Of a stretch of DNA of 64,000 nucleotides, positions 36,466 through 45,250 are shown in pieces. This DNA is from Planctomycetota bacterium (GTDB lineage Bacteria > Planctomycetota > Planctomycetia > Pirellulales > Pirellulaceae), in the NCBI GenBank assembly GCA_017303505.1, contig JAFLCP010000024.1:1-64000 (forward strand). Reading direction: 5' to 3'. Position numbers and translations under genes: made by a program. How positions within the stretch are numbered: the stretch's first letter is position 1; every line of letters begins with the position of its first letter. The notes beneath the pieces were generated by a model. That model made no database searches. It was not told the DNA's origin and saw only the letters and a list, made by a program, of their open reading frames with translations.

Positions 36466-37563
36466 ATGACCCACACTTTTCGTCGTTTGAGACCAGGCTT
36501 TACGCTGGTCGAGTTGTTGGTGGTGATTGCCATCATCGGTATCTTGGTGGGCTTGCTGTTGCCAGCGGTCCAATCAGCCCGAGCCGCTGCTCGCAGAATG
36601 CAGTGCTCGAATAATGTGAAGCAAATCGCTTTGGCAGCTCACAATTTTGAGTCGGCCTACAAATCGTTGCCGCCTTGGGTTCATGCCAAAGGCCAAGGTG
36701 GGACGGCTCGTCCGACCTCTTTCGCGTCGGGGCACTATTTGATTCTGCCTTATATGGAGCAGCAGCCGATTTTTGATCAGGGCCGCGGCATCAGTTACGA
36801 TGTGCGAACCCAAGCGGTAGCTGCCTTTGCTTGTCCCGACGACGTAACTCTAGGTGGTGGACGATTCCAAGGTCGAGCGATTTCGAACAACACCGCGCGT
36901 GTTAGCGTTGGTGGTGTTGCTTATGGAGGAACGACCTACGCGATTAACGCGCAAGCCTGCCAGGTGTCGTTCGTGAATGGTCATCCCACCACCATGAATG
37001 CCAAAATGGCGTCTTTGGTTGATGGCACAAGCAACACGGTGTTGATCGTCGAACGTCAGGCTGCTTGCTATGGTCATGATTATCCCAATCGAGGATTGAC
37101 GCCGAACCTCAGTACCGGTTCGTTTACCTTTAGTATTTGGGCTCGCGGTGGTCGTCATGCTACTTGGAGTCCATGGGCGGATGGAGCTCCGACGGCTTCC
37201 AACCTTGATGTGGCTAACGGAGCAGCGACTGAGGTGAACCGAGGTTACACGTGGTGGGACTGTCCTGTGATTGATCCAACGTTGCGCAATCCATCTAACT
37301 TTGCAGCTGGACCTGGTCCTCGAAGTGATCCAACGTTCCGCAATCCATTTAACGGTGTTCCAAATCCAGGTGGGATTCAGCCATCGACCTTTGAAACGGG
37401 TTGCGATTGGAGTCGTCCACAAGCGATGCACCAAGGTGTGATGATCACAGGTTTGGGTGATGGTAGCGTGCGTTCTGTTGCAGCGACGATCAATATCGTT
37501 ACTTTCCAACGTGTCTGTGATCCACGTGATGGAAACGTTTTGGGTTCGGATTGGCAGGAGTAG
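36466..37563 (+). CDS. DUF1559 protein with prepilin-like N-terminus
   Basis: This 365-residue protein begins with GFTLVELLVVIAIIGIL, a type IV pilin-like methylation and helix segment followed by PAVQSARAAARR. That is the hallmark of the very large DUF1559 family in Planctomycetota. The beta-rich body contains VPSVG/AINAQACQV-like loops, SLVDGTSNTVLIVE and a C-terminal MITGLGDGSVRSVAATI. These proteins are thought to be pseudopilin-like surface or periplasmic components. It is followed, 7 nt after its stop, by a lipoprotein gene, a frequent planctomycete pairing. Confidence 0.95.
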   Translation: MTHTFRRLRPGFTLVELLVVIAIIGILVGLLLPAVQSARAAARRMQCSNNVKQIALAAHNFESAYKSLPPWVHAKGQGGTARPTSFASGHYLILPYMEQQPIFDQGRGISYDVRTQAVAAFACPDDVTLGGGRFQGRAISNNTARVSVGGVAYGGTTYAINAQACQVSFVNGHPTTMNAKMASLVDGTSNTVLIVERQAACYGHDYPNRGLTPNLSTGSFTFSIWARGGRHATWSPWADGAPTASNLDVANGAATEVNRGYTWWDCPVIDPTLRNPSNFAAGPGPRSDPTFRNPFNGVPNPGGIQPSTFETGCDWSRPQAMHQGVMITGLGDGSVRSVAATINIVTFQRVCDPRDGNVLGSDWQE

Positions 37564-37569
37564 GATTCC

Positions 37570-37998
37570 ATGGGGCGATTGTTGTGCGGTTTAACATTAG
37601 CGGTGTTGGGTTTAGCTGTAGCGGGTTGCTCCAGCAAGCCTGCACTCACTGAAATCTCTGGTACGGTGACCTTCAAAGGGCAACCCATACCAGCGGGTGA
37701 TGTGACATTCACTCCGGATGTTTCCATTCCGAGTGGTGAGCTAAGAATGTATATGGTTAAGGATGGCAAGTTTGATTCAAAGGAAAAGCCAGGTACTGGG
37801 CTACGGCCAGGAAAGTACTCGGTTCGAATCAATGGATACGATGGCAAGCAAATTCCGATGTACTATAGCGGCAAACAGATTTTCAATCCGTATCAGTTGG
37901 AAATGGAGATTGGTGCTGGTAGCGGCCTTACGCATGATTTTGTGGTGCCAGACGCTTTAGGTGAGAACATTAAGTACACTGAAACGGCGGATTTCTAA
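37570..37998 (+). CDS. Transthyretin-like lipoprotein paired with DUF1559
   Basis: This 142-residue protein has a lipoprotein signal (LAVLGLAVAGC, lipobox Cys near 20). One prealbumin-like beta-sandwich follows: ISGTVTFKGQPIPAGDVTF, MVKDGKFDSKEKPGTGLRPGKYSVRINGY and a C-terminal strand. Such carboxypeptidase-regulatory-like domains usually follow DUF1559 genes, presumably acting together at the envelope. A terminator lies about 25 bp downstream. No enzyme motif. Confidence 0.85.
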   Translation: MGRLLCGLTLAVLGLAVAGCSSKPALTEISGTVTFKGQPIPAGDVTFTPDVSIPSGELRMYMVKDGKFDSKEKPGTGLRPGKYSVRINGYDGKQIPMYYSGKQIFNPYQLEMEIGAGSGLTHDFVVPDALGENIKYTETADF

Positions 37999-38021
37999 AA
38001 AATCTGACAAGATTGTCTGAA

Positions 38022-38068
38022 CAAAGCGAAGGTGAGCAACGTAGGGTTGCTGCTTTCGCTTTTTTTTG
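38022..38068 (+). terminator. Rho-independent terminator of the DUF1559 operon
   Basis: AAAGCGAA and GAGCAAC pair with GTTGC and TTCGCTTT, forming an interrupted stem, followed by TTTTTTT. Confidence 0.75.
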
Positions 38069-38140
38069 TTGGTCTATGCTGTGGACGTCCGTGGCAAAAC
38101 GCCACTTCGTTGAGAACCCCAATTCCTCTGGAGAAACTGC

Positions 38141-38689
38141 ATGTTGGTTCGTCTGTTTTCCTTGATCATGATTGCTTTGTCCTCTGTGTCGGTCATGGCC
38201 CAGATTCCTGAAGCTCCCCCCGAAATGAAGCTCTATAAAAATGACATTGGAACGTGGGATGCTGTGGTCAAGTTCTACTATGACCCCAACGCGGAGCCCG
38301 TGGAAAGCAAGGCTACCGAAGTGAATCGAATGCTGGGAGAGATGTGGGCTCTAAGCGAATTCAAAGGCGAGATTATGGGGGCGCCTTTTCAAGGTTCGTC
38401 TCAGATGGGATATGATCCAGTCAAAAAGAAATATGTTGGTACTTGGGTCGATTCGATGAGCCCCTTTTCGATTCAAATGGAAGGTACCTACGATGAGAAG
38501 ACCAAGTCATTGACCTCTTTCGGCAAGATGAAAGATGCTACCGGTGCTGAGATGGATGGAAAGTGGGTGGTGACCTACAAGAATGAAAACGAACGTTCGA
38601 TGACCATGAGCAGCAAACCACCTGGAGCCAAGGATTTTGTGGTCATGATGGAAGTGAAATACAAGCGAGTCGCTGACAAAGCTAAGTAA
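38141..38689 (+). CDS. Secreted DUF1579 protein
   Basis: This 182-residue protein has a signal peptide (LVRLFSLIMIALSSVSVMA), then a lipocalin-like DUF1579 barrel: GTWDAVVKFYYDP, GEMWALSEFKGE, FQGSSQMGYDPVKKKYVGTWVDSM and EMDGKWVVTYKN. Family function is not established. It is a single gene bounded by terminators. Confidence 0.88.
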   Translation: MLVRLFSLIMIALSSVSVMAQIPEAPPEMKLYKNDIGTWDAVVKFYYDPNAEPVESKATEVNRMLGEMWALSEFKGEIMGAPFQGSSQMGYDPVKKKYVGTWVDSMSPFSIQMEGTYDEKTKSLTSFGKMKDATGAEMDGKWVVTYKNENERSMTMSSKPPGAKDFVVMMEVKYKRVADKAK

Positions 38690-38727
38690 TGGGCCGCATG
38701 GTGATTTTGCTGTGCCTGTGAATAAAT

Positions 38728-38766
38728 AAAGGTTGAGTATCGTTGGATGCTCAACCTTTTTTTGTG
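38728..38766. terminator. Bidirectional terminator
   Basis: AAAGGTTGAG (38728-38737) pairs with CTCAACCTTT (38750-38759), with A-rich DNA on one side and TTTTTT on the other. It serves the convergent DUF1579 and HAAS-type genes. Confidence 0.85.
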
Positions 38767-38787
38767 TTTCGACTTTTCAGTCATCCG

Positions 38788-39504
38788 TTAAGCAGCGCGG
38801 GATAGAGGAGTGTTTTCAGATTCTGTTTCTATGCTCGGTGTGGCGCGGCGAAGAGCGTAGAAAAAGCCTCCGATTATTAGCGGTGTGACGGCTTGCATCC
38901 AGAATACGGGAAGCGGAAAGCCGAAACCCAAGGAGAGTCGCCCCGAGCCTGGTACTGCTGTTGGAGCTGCAAAGTTTACTGACGTGTAAGCTCCGAGTAT
39001 CGCCACAACAAGACATGCGGCAATACCCCAAAGTTTCGAACGGCCGCTACGGGCAACGCTTCTGCAAGACCACAATGCGATCAGTGATGTGGCGACGATG
39101 ACATGCAGCGGTCCCAAAACAAGGCAGGCCGAAGCCAACCAAGGGTCGGTTTCAAGTGTTCTGCCACGCACGGCGGGGACCAACAAAAAGACATCGACTA
39201 AGATTAGAAGTGCAAGTACAACCAGCGACATCAGCGGTGGTAGGATAAGATAACTGAGCAAAGGATGGCGGGCTGCCCAGGATCGGCGAGGAATTTGAGC
39301 AGTAGCCGTCGCAATACTCTTCGGGTCTCCCAGCATTTTGATCACATCATTGTTTGTTGTTGCATCCGATTTCATTTGGGTTGCCTCCTGCAAATCCAAG
39401 TAATGGTCCACGAGTTCATTCATGAGACGCTCAGCGCAATCCGCAGGGATATGCCGCTGATATAGTTCGTTACGAAGCTGTTGTTGCCACTGGTGAAAAT
39501 CCAT
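38788..39504 (-). CDS. Membrane protein with N-terminal HAAS-like domain
   Basis: This 238-residue protein begins with FHQWQQQLRNELYQRHIPADCAERLMNELVDHYLDL, a HAAS/DUF1700-type helical prefix that is often paired with PadR repressors. About five membrane segments follow (LLSYLILPPLMSLVVLALLILVDVFLLV and later). The gene overlaps the PadR gene by 35 bp and has GGAGG before ATG 39504, so it is coupled to it. Likely a small membrane signalling or permease-associated component. Role unknown. Confidence 0.75.
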   Translation of the reverse strand: MDFHQWQQQLRNELYQRHIPADCAERLMNELVDHYLDLQEATQMKSDATTNNDVIKMLGDPKSIATATAQIPRRSWAARHPLLSYLILPPLMSLVVLALLILVDVFLLVPAVRGRTLETDPWLASACLVLGPLHVIVATSLIALWSCRSVARSGRSKLWGIAACLVVAILGAYTSVNFAAPTAVPGSGRLSLGFGFPLPVFWMQAVTPLIIGGFFYALRRATPSIETESENTPLSRAA

Positions 39505-39841
39505 TTTCACCTCCTTCAAAAAAGGTTTGGATGGCGCACACTACTTCTTGCCATCGCGCCGTTCGCGATTCAAGTTGCTTCAAGCCTTTTGAGGACAATC
39601 GATAGAGGATCCTTTGGCGTCCCCGAACTTCTTCTTTGCGGCTGGTCAATAGTCCGTCCTGTTCTAATCGATACAGCACGGGATAAATCGAGCCCTCGCC
39701 GAACTCGATTTTTCCGCCCGTTCGTTGGGCAATTTGTTGCACGATGGCATATCCATGCAGGGATTCATCGCGAAGAACGCGAAGAACCATCAGTTCTGGC
39801 ACGCCATTAAGAAAGTCTGGATTCGATGTGCCTTTGGCCAT
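39470..39841 (-). CDS. PadR-family transcriptional regulator
   Basis: This 123-residue protein matches the PadR winged helix (LMVLRVLRDESLHGYAIVQQI, IEFGEGSIYPVLYRLEQDGLL, GRQRILYRLSSKGLKQLESR) with a short C-terminal dimerisation helix. PadR proteins repress their own operon and lose DNA binding on effector. The following membrane gene overlaps it. The 304-bp upstream region has an inverted repeat (CTATAC-N13-GTATAG at 39935-39959), a possible operator. Confidence 0.9.
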   Translation of the reverse strand: MAKGTSNPDFLNGVPELMVLRVLRDESLHGYAIVQQIAQRTGGKIEFGEGSIYPVLYRLEQDGLLTSRKEEVRGRQRILYRLSSKGLKQLESRTARWQEVVCAIQTFFEGGENGFSPVATTAS

Positions 39842-40145
39842 ACGCTACGATTCCGGTGCTAGCAAAGTTATTCTTCGATTACCTCGAACTGCATAGTATG
39901 TATCGTCTAGAGCCCTGTTTTCGCAATAGAGAATCTATACTTTTTGGTTCGAGGTATAGAGTGGGCTCACAACTTTCAAAATGGCCTGTATACTTGTGCG
40001 AGAGCTGGGGATTTGCCAAGCAAAATCGTTGTCCAAAGATGAGTGACAAGAGCGTTTCGGCTTCTAAGCCGGCGTTGCGTTCAAAGCCCAAAGTTTAGAG
40101 TGCGATGTTCGGGTGTAAGAAGTTTTGGTGTGCGTTGAGTAACCA
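39842..40145. other. Divergent intergenic region with CTATAC-N13-GTATAG dyad
   Basis: The inverted repeat lies at 39935-39959 and GTATAC occurs again at about 39988. I see no supported gene in this gap. It separates the PadR operon from the plus-strand gene at 40146, and the dyad could bind the PadR product. Confidence 0.35.
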
Positions 40146-40712
40146 ATGAAAAAAGTGGCCTACGGTTTTCTGTTTGTGATTTTGGGACTCGGGTTGCTCG
40201 TGGCGAGTATTGCCGTACTCGTTGAAGCCTCACTGGTTCAAATCTCACTCAATCGCGATGCTGTGAACGTAAAGGGGTCTGTTCAATATCGCTATTACGG
40301 CATACCGGTGTTCTGGTTCAGGCTCGATAGTTTGAGTCGCGTGGAGAAACGGGAACTCAAGCTGGCCGACGGGAGTGCTGAAGGTGGCAAAGCGAAACGG
40401 ACAAAGAATGTCACTCGCGCCGTTTTTCTTGATTCTGAAGACAAGGTGATCGCGTGGGGAGAAAGAACAGGGCTGGTTAATGAAGTGGAACCGATCCAGA
40501 AGTTTTTGGAAAGCGATGCTCCGACCTTTGAGTTTGAAGAAAAAAGTATTGGTCATCCCTGGGACATTTTTCGTGAGCGTGTCGTACGGGGGCTGTTCTC
40601 GCTAACCCTACTGGTTGGAGCTCTTCTTTCTCTCATTGGTGGCGTTGGGCAATGGCTGAAGCTGCTGAAGGGACGCCGATCGACTAGAAAAAATGAACCA
40701 ACGGTCGCGTAA
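40146..40712 (+). CDS. Unrecognised membrane protein
   Basis: A 188-residue protein with an N-terminal membrane segment (about 6-30) and a second at about 148-175. Between them lies an exposed beta-rich region (VQYRYYGIPVFWFRLDSLSRVEKRELK, TRAVFLDSEDKVIAWGERTG). I do not recognise the family. It lies 40 bp before the DinB-like gene on the same strand. Confidence 0.65.
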   Translation: MKKVAYGFLFVILGLGLLVASIAVLVEASLVQISLNRDAVNVKGSVQYRYYGIPVFWFRLDSLSRVEKRELKLADGSAEGGKAKRTKNVTRAVFLDSEDKVIAWGERTGLVNEVEPIQKFLESDAPTFEFEEKSIGHPWDIFRERVVRGLFSLTLLVGALLSLIGGVGQWLKLLKGRRSTRKNEPTVA

Positions 40713-40752
40713 GTTGTCACACGCATATCTCGATTCAAAATGAGGCAGGGCA

Positions 40753-41217
40753 ATGGTTTCAGAGTTGATAAAAAAGTATGTCGACGGCGGTCTCAAATTG
40801 CGTCGGGCGTATGAAGGTGTGACGAAAGAACAGTTGTTGGCGTACCCCATTCCTGGCACTTGGAGTCTCCAGCAAATTGCGATTCATATGATGGATAGTG
40901 ATTTGATTGGCGCGGATCGCATGAAACGCGTTGCATCGATGGATAAACCGTTGCTGATTGGCTACGACGAAACCGCTTTTAATCTGTTACCTGGAATTGA
41001 CGAAATCGACGCGTTTACCGCGATCGATGTTTTCGACATCAATCGTCAGAACTTGGGCGTGATCCTCCAGCGACTGCCGAAAGAAGCCTTTCAGCGGTTC
41101 GGGATTCACAATGAAAAAGGGAAGGTCACGCTGGAGTACCTTATCCAAAACTATATCGATCACCTAGATTATCATCTCGAATTTGTTGCCAAAAAGCGCG
41201 CCTTATTGCAGGCGTAG
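40753..41217 (+). CDS. DinB-family metal-binding protein
   Basis: This 154-residue protein has the DinB four-helix bundle: WSLQQIAIHMMDSDLIGADR, ALPKEAFQRFG-like turn, then EYLIQNYIDHLDYHLEFV. His residues in IAIHM, YIDHL and YHLEF are the likely metal ligands. Members include bacillithiol or mycothiol transferases and uncharacterised hydrolases. The EamA transporter gene follows by 14 bp. Confidence 0.82.
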   Translation: MVSELIKKYVDGGLKLRRAYEGVTKEQLLAYPIPGTWSLQQIAIHMMDSDLIGADRMKRVASMDKPLLIGYDETAFNLLPGIDEIDAFTAIDVFDINRQNLGVILQRLPKEAFQRFGIHNEKGKVTLEYLIQNYIDHLDYHLEFVAKKRALLQA

Positions 41218-41231
41218 ATCGGTTCATTTAT

Positions 41232-42242
41232 ATGGAAGCCCCTTCAAGAGCTTGGATCATTGCTGGACTGTTGGTCGTTTATCTAGTTTGGGGCTCGACG
41301 TATCTTGCGATTCGCGTTGCAGTGGAAACGATGCCACCCTTCATGATGGCAGGTGTTCGTTTTCTGGTGGCGGGAGTCATCATGACCGCCGTGTTAATGG
41401 CGTTGGGGAAATTTAAGGCGACGCCGCAACAGTGGGCCTTCAATATCTTAATTGGATTGTTTCTGTTGCTCGGTGGCAATGGGCTGGTCTCGTGGGCGGA
41501 ACAAACGGTACCGTCTGGAATTGCAACGCTTGTGGTTTCATTTAATCCGCTGATGATCGTTGCCGCTGAATGGTTGATATTCGCTTTCTCGAAGGGGCGA
41601 ATTGGGGCTAAACCCAATGCTCTCGTATTTGCGGGAATGGGAGTCGGATTGGTAGGCTTGGGGCTGTTGGTGAGCCCATCGCTATATGCAGAAGCGAGTG
41701 GTGGCCATGACCCATGGCGGATTGGAGCCATTATTCTCGCATGTTTGGCATGGACCATTGGCTCGATGATGGTGCGATACTCCAAGAACCCCGTTGATCC
41801 CTTTTCTGGATCGGCCATCCAAATGTTGGGGGGAGGCGTTTGGTTAATTTTGTTTGGACTTTTAGTAGGCGAATATGGCCAAGCCGTTTGGAGTGCGTTT
41901 AGCGTTCGATCGATCTTCGCTTGGTGGTATCTGGTAATCGCCGGTTCGTTGTTGACCTTCACCACTTATGTTTGGCTCACCAAACATGCTTCGCCTACTC
42001 TGGTTTCAACCTATGCCTATGTTAATCCTGTTGTGGCCGTTTTTCTGGGCTGGCTTGTGCTCAATGAAGTGATTGATCGCAACACGTATATCGCAGCTGC
42101 CATTATTATCGCGGGAGTGGCATTGATCACGGTTGGTAAGAGTAAACGGCCAGCGAGTGTGCCCGAAGAAAAAACAACGACCACAGAGCTTGCGGCCATT
42201 GGGGCCGACAAGAACGCTGCGGTCGCAGCACCATCAGAATAA
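41232..42242 (+). CDS. EamA/DMT-family permease (YedA-like)
   Basis: This 336-residue protein has ten membrane segments in two EamA repeats: WIIAGLLVVYLVWGSTYLAIR with RFLVAGVIMTAVL and then LACLAWTIGSMMVRYS with PVVAVFLGWLVLNE. These are hallmarks of the drug/metabolite exporters near YedA. Substrate unknown. A C-terminal tail of about 40 residues is charged and flexible. Confidence 0.9.
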   Translation: MEAPSRAWIIAGLLVVYLVWGSTYLAIRVAVETMPPFMMAGVRFLVAGVIMTAVLMALGKFKATPQQWAFNILIGLFLLLGGNGLVSWAEQTVPSGIATLVVSFNPLMIVAAEWLIFAFSKGRIGAKPNALVFAGMGVGLVGLGLLVSPSLYAEASGGHDPWRIGAIILACLAWTIGSMMVRYSKNPVDPFSGSAIQMLGGGVWLILFGLLVGEYGQAVWSAFSVRSIFAWWYLVIAGSLLTFTTYVWLTKHASPTLVSTYAYVNPVVAVFLGWLVLNEVIDRNTYIAAAIIIAGVALITVGKSKRPASVPEEKTTTTELAAIGADKNAAVAAPSE

Positions 42243-42288
42243 GCTTATTAGCTGAGTTAATTCGTTGGACAACTGAGTTGGGCGAAGG

Positions 42289-43470
42289 TTAATCCTTGAA
42301 GAGCTTCTGGGCAAACTCGGGCAAGTAATGTTCTCGCCATTTGATCCAAGTGTGGCCCCCATCGGTTTCTTCGTAAGTGACATCGAACTTATGATCGCGA
42401 AGTACCTTCACGGTCGCTTGAGTTGTCTTCAATAGAAAGTCGTCTTTACCTGTGGCAAACCAAACGAGCTTGAGACCTTCCTTGAGTTTCGCATCGTTCA
42501 AAGCGGTTTCATGTCTTGTCAGCCATGGGCTTGAAGTTTCAGAGCCCGCAGCAGGTGGGGCGGGGGCATTGCCACGGAATTCAAAGACGCCCGAGCTAAA
42601 GACTCCGATGTACGCAAATTGATCTAGATGCGACATCGCGATATCGAGTGTTTGAGCGCCACCCATCGACAATCCCGCAATCGCTCGATGGGATCGTTGG
42701 TTGGATATACGGTAGCGCGATTCGATATGAGGCTTGAGATCGTTAACGAAATCCTGCTGAAACAGCTTCATCTGTTCATCCAGATTGGATGGGCCACCGA
42801 AGGTAAATGCCCCGGTGTGACCTGCAGGCATGACAATCAACATCGGCTTGGCTTTCCCTTCCGCAATGAGGTTGTCCAAGACGGCGCCTGCTCGTCCGAC
42901 TGTGCTCCAAGATGCATCGCTATCGGAAGCACCATGCAACAGATAAAGAATAGGATAAGTTTCCGTTCCCTTCTCATAGCCGGGCGGAAGATATGCGTGA
43001 GCTCGACGCACACGATTCAGAGTGGTCGATGGGTACTCGATGGCAGCGATGGAACCATGAGGAACTGATTTGGTGTCCGAATAGTTTGAGCCCGGGACAT
43101 GGACGAGGCTCCACAACGCCATGTTGGAGGGACTGCAGAGATCGTTAAGTGGATCCACCATTGTCGCTCCATCTACAGAGAACGTATAGCGATAGCTTCC
43201 GCCTGGAACTGCTGGGAGAGTAATCTCCCAGATTCCATTTTCGCCTTTGGTCAGCGACCGCGGTGGTGAACCTGGCTCGCTGGGAATGTCCCCGCTGTTC
43301 AAGCGAACGTCTGTGGCCTGGGGTGCACGAATGCGGAAAGTGACATCGCCACTCTGCGAGACTTCAACCGATTTGAAGGCGGCAAGACGTCCACCACGAT
43401 TTTCTTGCCCCATTAACGAGTGGGCGCAGAACAAAATTAGGCCACAAGCCTACACAAACAGTTTGTTCAT
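42289..43470 (-). pseudogene. Secreted enterochelin-esterase-like hydrolase with an amber codon in the signal peptide
   Basis: From 43434 downward an open frame encodes an N-terminal CBM48/E-set domain (VEVSQSGDVTFRIRAPQATDVRL) and an alpha/beta-hydrolase with the elbow GLSMGGAQ and a terminal GGHTWIKW His. Its reading frame reaches a good start at ATG 43470 (AGGA upstream) that would give MNKLFV-stop-ACGLILFCAHSLMGQ. That is a normal signal peptide broken by TAG at 43450-43452. Translation from a downstream TTG at 43434 would leave a truncated signal. All other catalytic features look intact, so the break is either recent, or a sequencing error, or the codon is read through. Confidence 0.7.
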
Positions 43471-43509
43471 ACAGCGGATTCCTGATCGGCTCCTCGAAGG
43501 CATGAGCAA

Positions 43510-44049
43510 TTATTTGAACTTCACTTCGGCATTAGGAGATTCTTTGTATAGGATCTCGTGCCCCTTCTCCCATTTGCCATCTTTCAAGTACTGAGAGCTT
43601 ACTTTAAGCGTTCCATCTTCTGCAAGAGATGAGGTCGCCTTAACTTCGGTGATTCCGTTGGCATTGCCGTTTACTTTTTCGACGCTGCTCCAGGTATTGC
43701 CATCGATTTCGAATTGTCCTTCCGTGCAAAATCCCGCAGTGGTGAAGTACCAACACTTGATGACTTTCGCTTGGCTATCCCACATGACGATGGATTCACC
43801 ACCATAGATGCCGTCATTCACCGAATGGGTAATGCGGATGGCTTTACCGTTTAACACTCGCTCCCACTTCGATACGTCGAATTGTGGTTTTTCTGGTGTA
43901 GATGCAGCAAATTCACCACGAAACGTTTTGCCGACCATCGGTTCAAAAACGCTTAGTTCAGGTGTTAGAACGGGCTTCGGGGAGTTCTTGGAATCCGTTT
44001 CGTCGGTTGTCCCCAAGAACATGCAAACGGCCAGCAGTATCATTTTCAT
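43510..44049 (-). CDS. Exported beta-barrel-like protein of unknown function
   Basis: A 179-residue protein with a short signal-like N-terminus (MKMILLAVCMFLGT). A lipocalin or DUF1579-like beta region follows: FEPMVGKTFRGEF, KWERVLNGKAIRITHSVNDG, GGESIVMWDSQAKVIKCWYFTTAGF. I cannot name its family with confidence. It lies 45 bp downstream of an SRPBCC gene on the same strand and could be part of that ArsR operon. Confidence 0.65.
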   Translation of the reverse strand: MKMILLAVCMFLGTTDETDSKNSPKPVLTPELSVFEPMVGKTFRGEFAASTPEKPQFDVSKWERVLNGKAIRITHSVNDGIYGGESIVMWDSQAKVIKCWYFTTAGFCTEGQFEIDGNTWSSVEKVNGNANGITEVKATSSLAEDGTLKVSSQYLKDGKWEKGHEILYKESPNAEVKFK

Positions 44050-44094
44050 AGTAAGTCTCGCTTCTCAAGTGATGGACTGTAAAGGAATTCGTGT

Positions 44095-44634
44095 TTAGGA
44101 AATCTTTTTGTCGAGAGGCCAATGTTCTGACCGGCATTTTTTAGGAGCCAACGGACCAGTCAAGAAATTCACGATGCCAATCATGCGTGATACAAAAGAA
44201 GGTTTGCCCGATTCGACGTAAACCTTGAGCGCATCGGCAATCATCTTGCCGCCGCTTCCCATTTGCTTCTCGGTCTTTGTTCCGACCGGCACGTTTTCGC
44301 TGGTGAGCGTAAATTCGGTACCACCTTCGATAGACTTCAGTTCATAGCGGACCAAGCAAAGTGGATCATCATAGTTGGTGAACTTGAAGGTATGTGCAAA
44401 ACAGTGTGGTGGATCAAATTCGGTGACTTCACCCACTACACCAGTCAGCTTTCCATCTGGTGATCGCATGCGAACAGGAGCGCCCACTTCGAGCTTGGTG
44501 GTCTTGAGGACCGAACAAAAAAAGAAGGGTAAGACAGCATCCGTTTTCGTTAACGTTTCCCAGACTTTTTCGATGGGCGCATTGATAACGACTCGATGGA
44601 CTTGTTTGGTGCGTTGCACGTTATTTGGGTTCAT
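44095..44634 (-). CDS. SRPBCC/AHSA1-family protein
   Basis: This 179-residue protein carries the START-like core: VVINAPIEKVWETLTKTDAVLPFFF, PDGKLTGVVGEVTEFDPPHCFAHTF and EGGTEFTLTSENVP. Bacterial members often sit beside an ArsR regulator as here: the regulator stop and this start overlap by 14 bp. The role of such pairs is unresolved; small hydrophobic ligand binding is the usual suggestion. Confidence 0.85.
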   Translation of the reverse strand: MNPNNVQRTKQVHRVVINAPIEKVWETLTKTDAVLPFFFCSVLKTTKLEVGAPVRMRSPDGKLTGVVGEVTEFDPPHCFAHTFKFTNYDDPLCLVRYELKSIEGGTEFTLTSENVPVGTKTEKQMGSGGKMIADALKVYVESGKPSFVSRMIGIVNFLTGPLAPKKCRSEHWPLDKKIS

Positions 44635-45007
44635 GTTGTTTCAATTTTCGTGGGTGAGATGATGGGGAAGGAGGTGGTTTCTTAGGTTCGGATTCAAGCA
44701 ACATCTTGAAGTCGACAAGCTTGCTGGCCCAATAGCTGCTGTATTCGCTCGTCCACCGATCGTAAATCATTTGGATCGGAACGGCATTGAAATAAAGTTC
44801 TACTTTTCGCCCTGCCTTCTTGAGGACAAGCAGTTGAGCTTCTTCGAGAATTCGCAAGTGCTTAAGGATCATGATGCGGCTGACATCGAAATGGACGCAT
44901 ACCTCTTGGACGCAACAACCGGGGCGATCACGCACAATGTCGAGTATGGCTCGACGCGCTCGGCTAGCAAGGGCATGAAATACTAAGTCCATCGATTCGG
45001 GTGTCAT
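44621..45007 (-). CDS. ArsR-family transcriptional regulator
   Basis: A 128-residue winged-helix protein. MDLVFHALASRARRAILDIV, CVQEVCVHFDVSRIMILKHLRILEEAQLLV and KAGRKVELYFN are typical. A C-terminal extension holds aromatic residues (YDRWTSEYSSYWASKL), as in ArsR members paired with SRPBCC proteins. It has no evident metal-binding cysteine pair of the classical ArsR kind. Translationally coupled to the SRPBCC gene by a 14-bp overlap. Confidence 0.88.
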   Translation of the reverse strand: MTPESMDLVFHALASRARRAILDIVRDRPGCCVQEVCVHFDVSRIMILKHLRILEEAQLLVLKKAGRKVELYFNAVPIQMIYDRWTSEYSSYWASKLVDFKMLLESEPKKPPPSPSSHPRKLKQHEPK

Positions 45008-45250
45008 AGGTAACTAAAAGGTTACATGTTGCTGAGGTGATTTTCAAGCGCTTGGGAATAAATTTGGGGAGGATTTAGGCGAGATTTGCCAAGATGGGTT
45101 TTTCGTTAGGCGAATTGGCACTATGAAACAAGGGCGTCGGGGGAAAGGTAAAAGGGTTTCAGGTTCGAGACTTTGCTGCTCACAACGCTATAAGTTTTTC
45201 GAATCTTGCCCTGTGCCTGGAGAGGGCGTTTTCATCGTTGGGGGTATTCG

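Noticed and set aside
37810..37830. GGTTCGAATC resembling a tRNA T-arm
   Set aside because: It lies inside the transthyretin-like lipoprotein coding sequence and there are no matching acceptor or anticodon arms.
39826..40098. Plus-strand 90-codon frame in the PadR upstream region
   Set aside because: No ribosome site or recognisable family, and it overlaps the PadR start and candidate operators.
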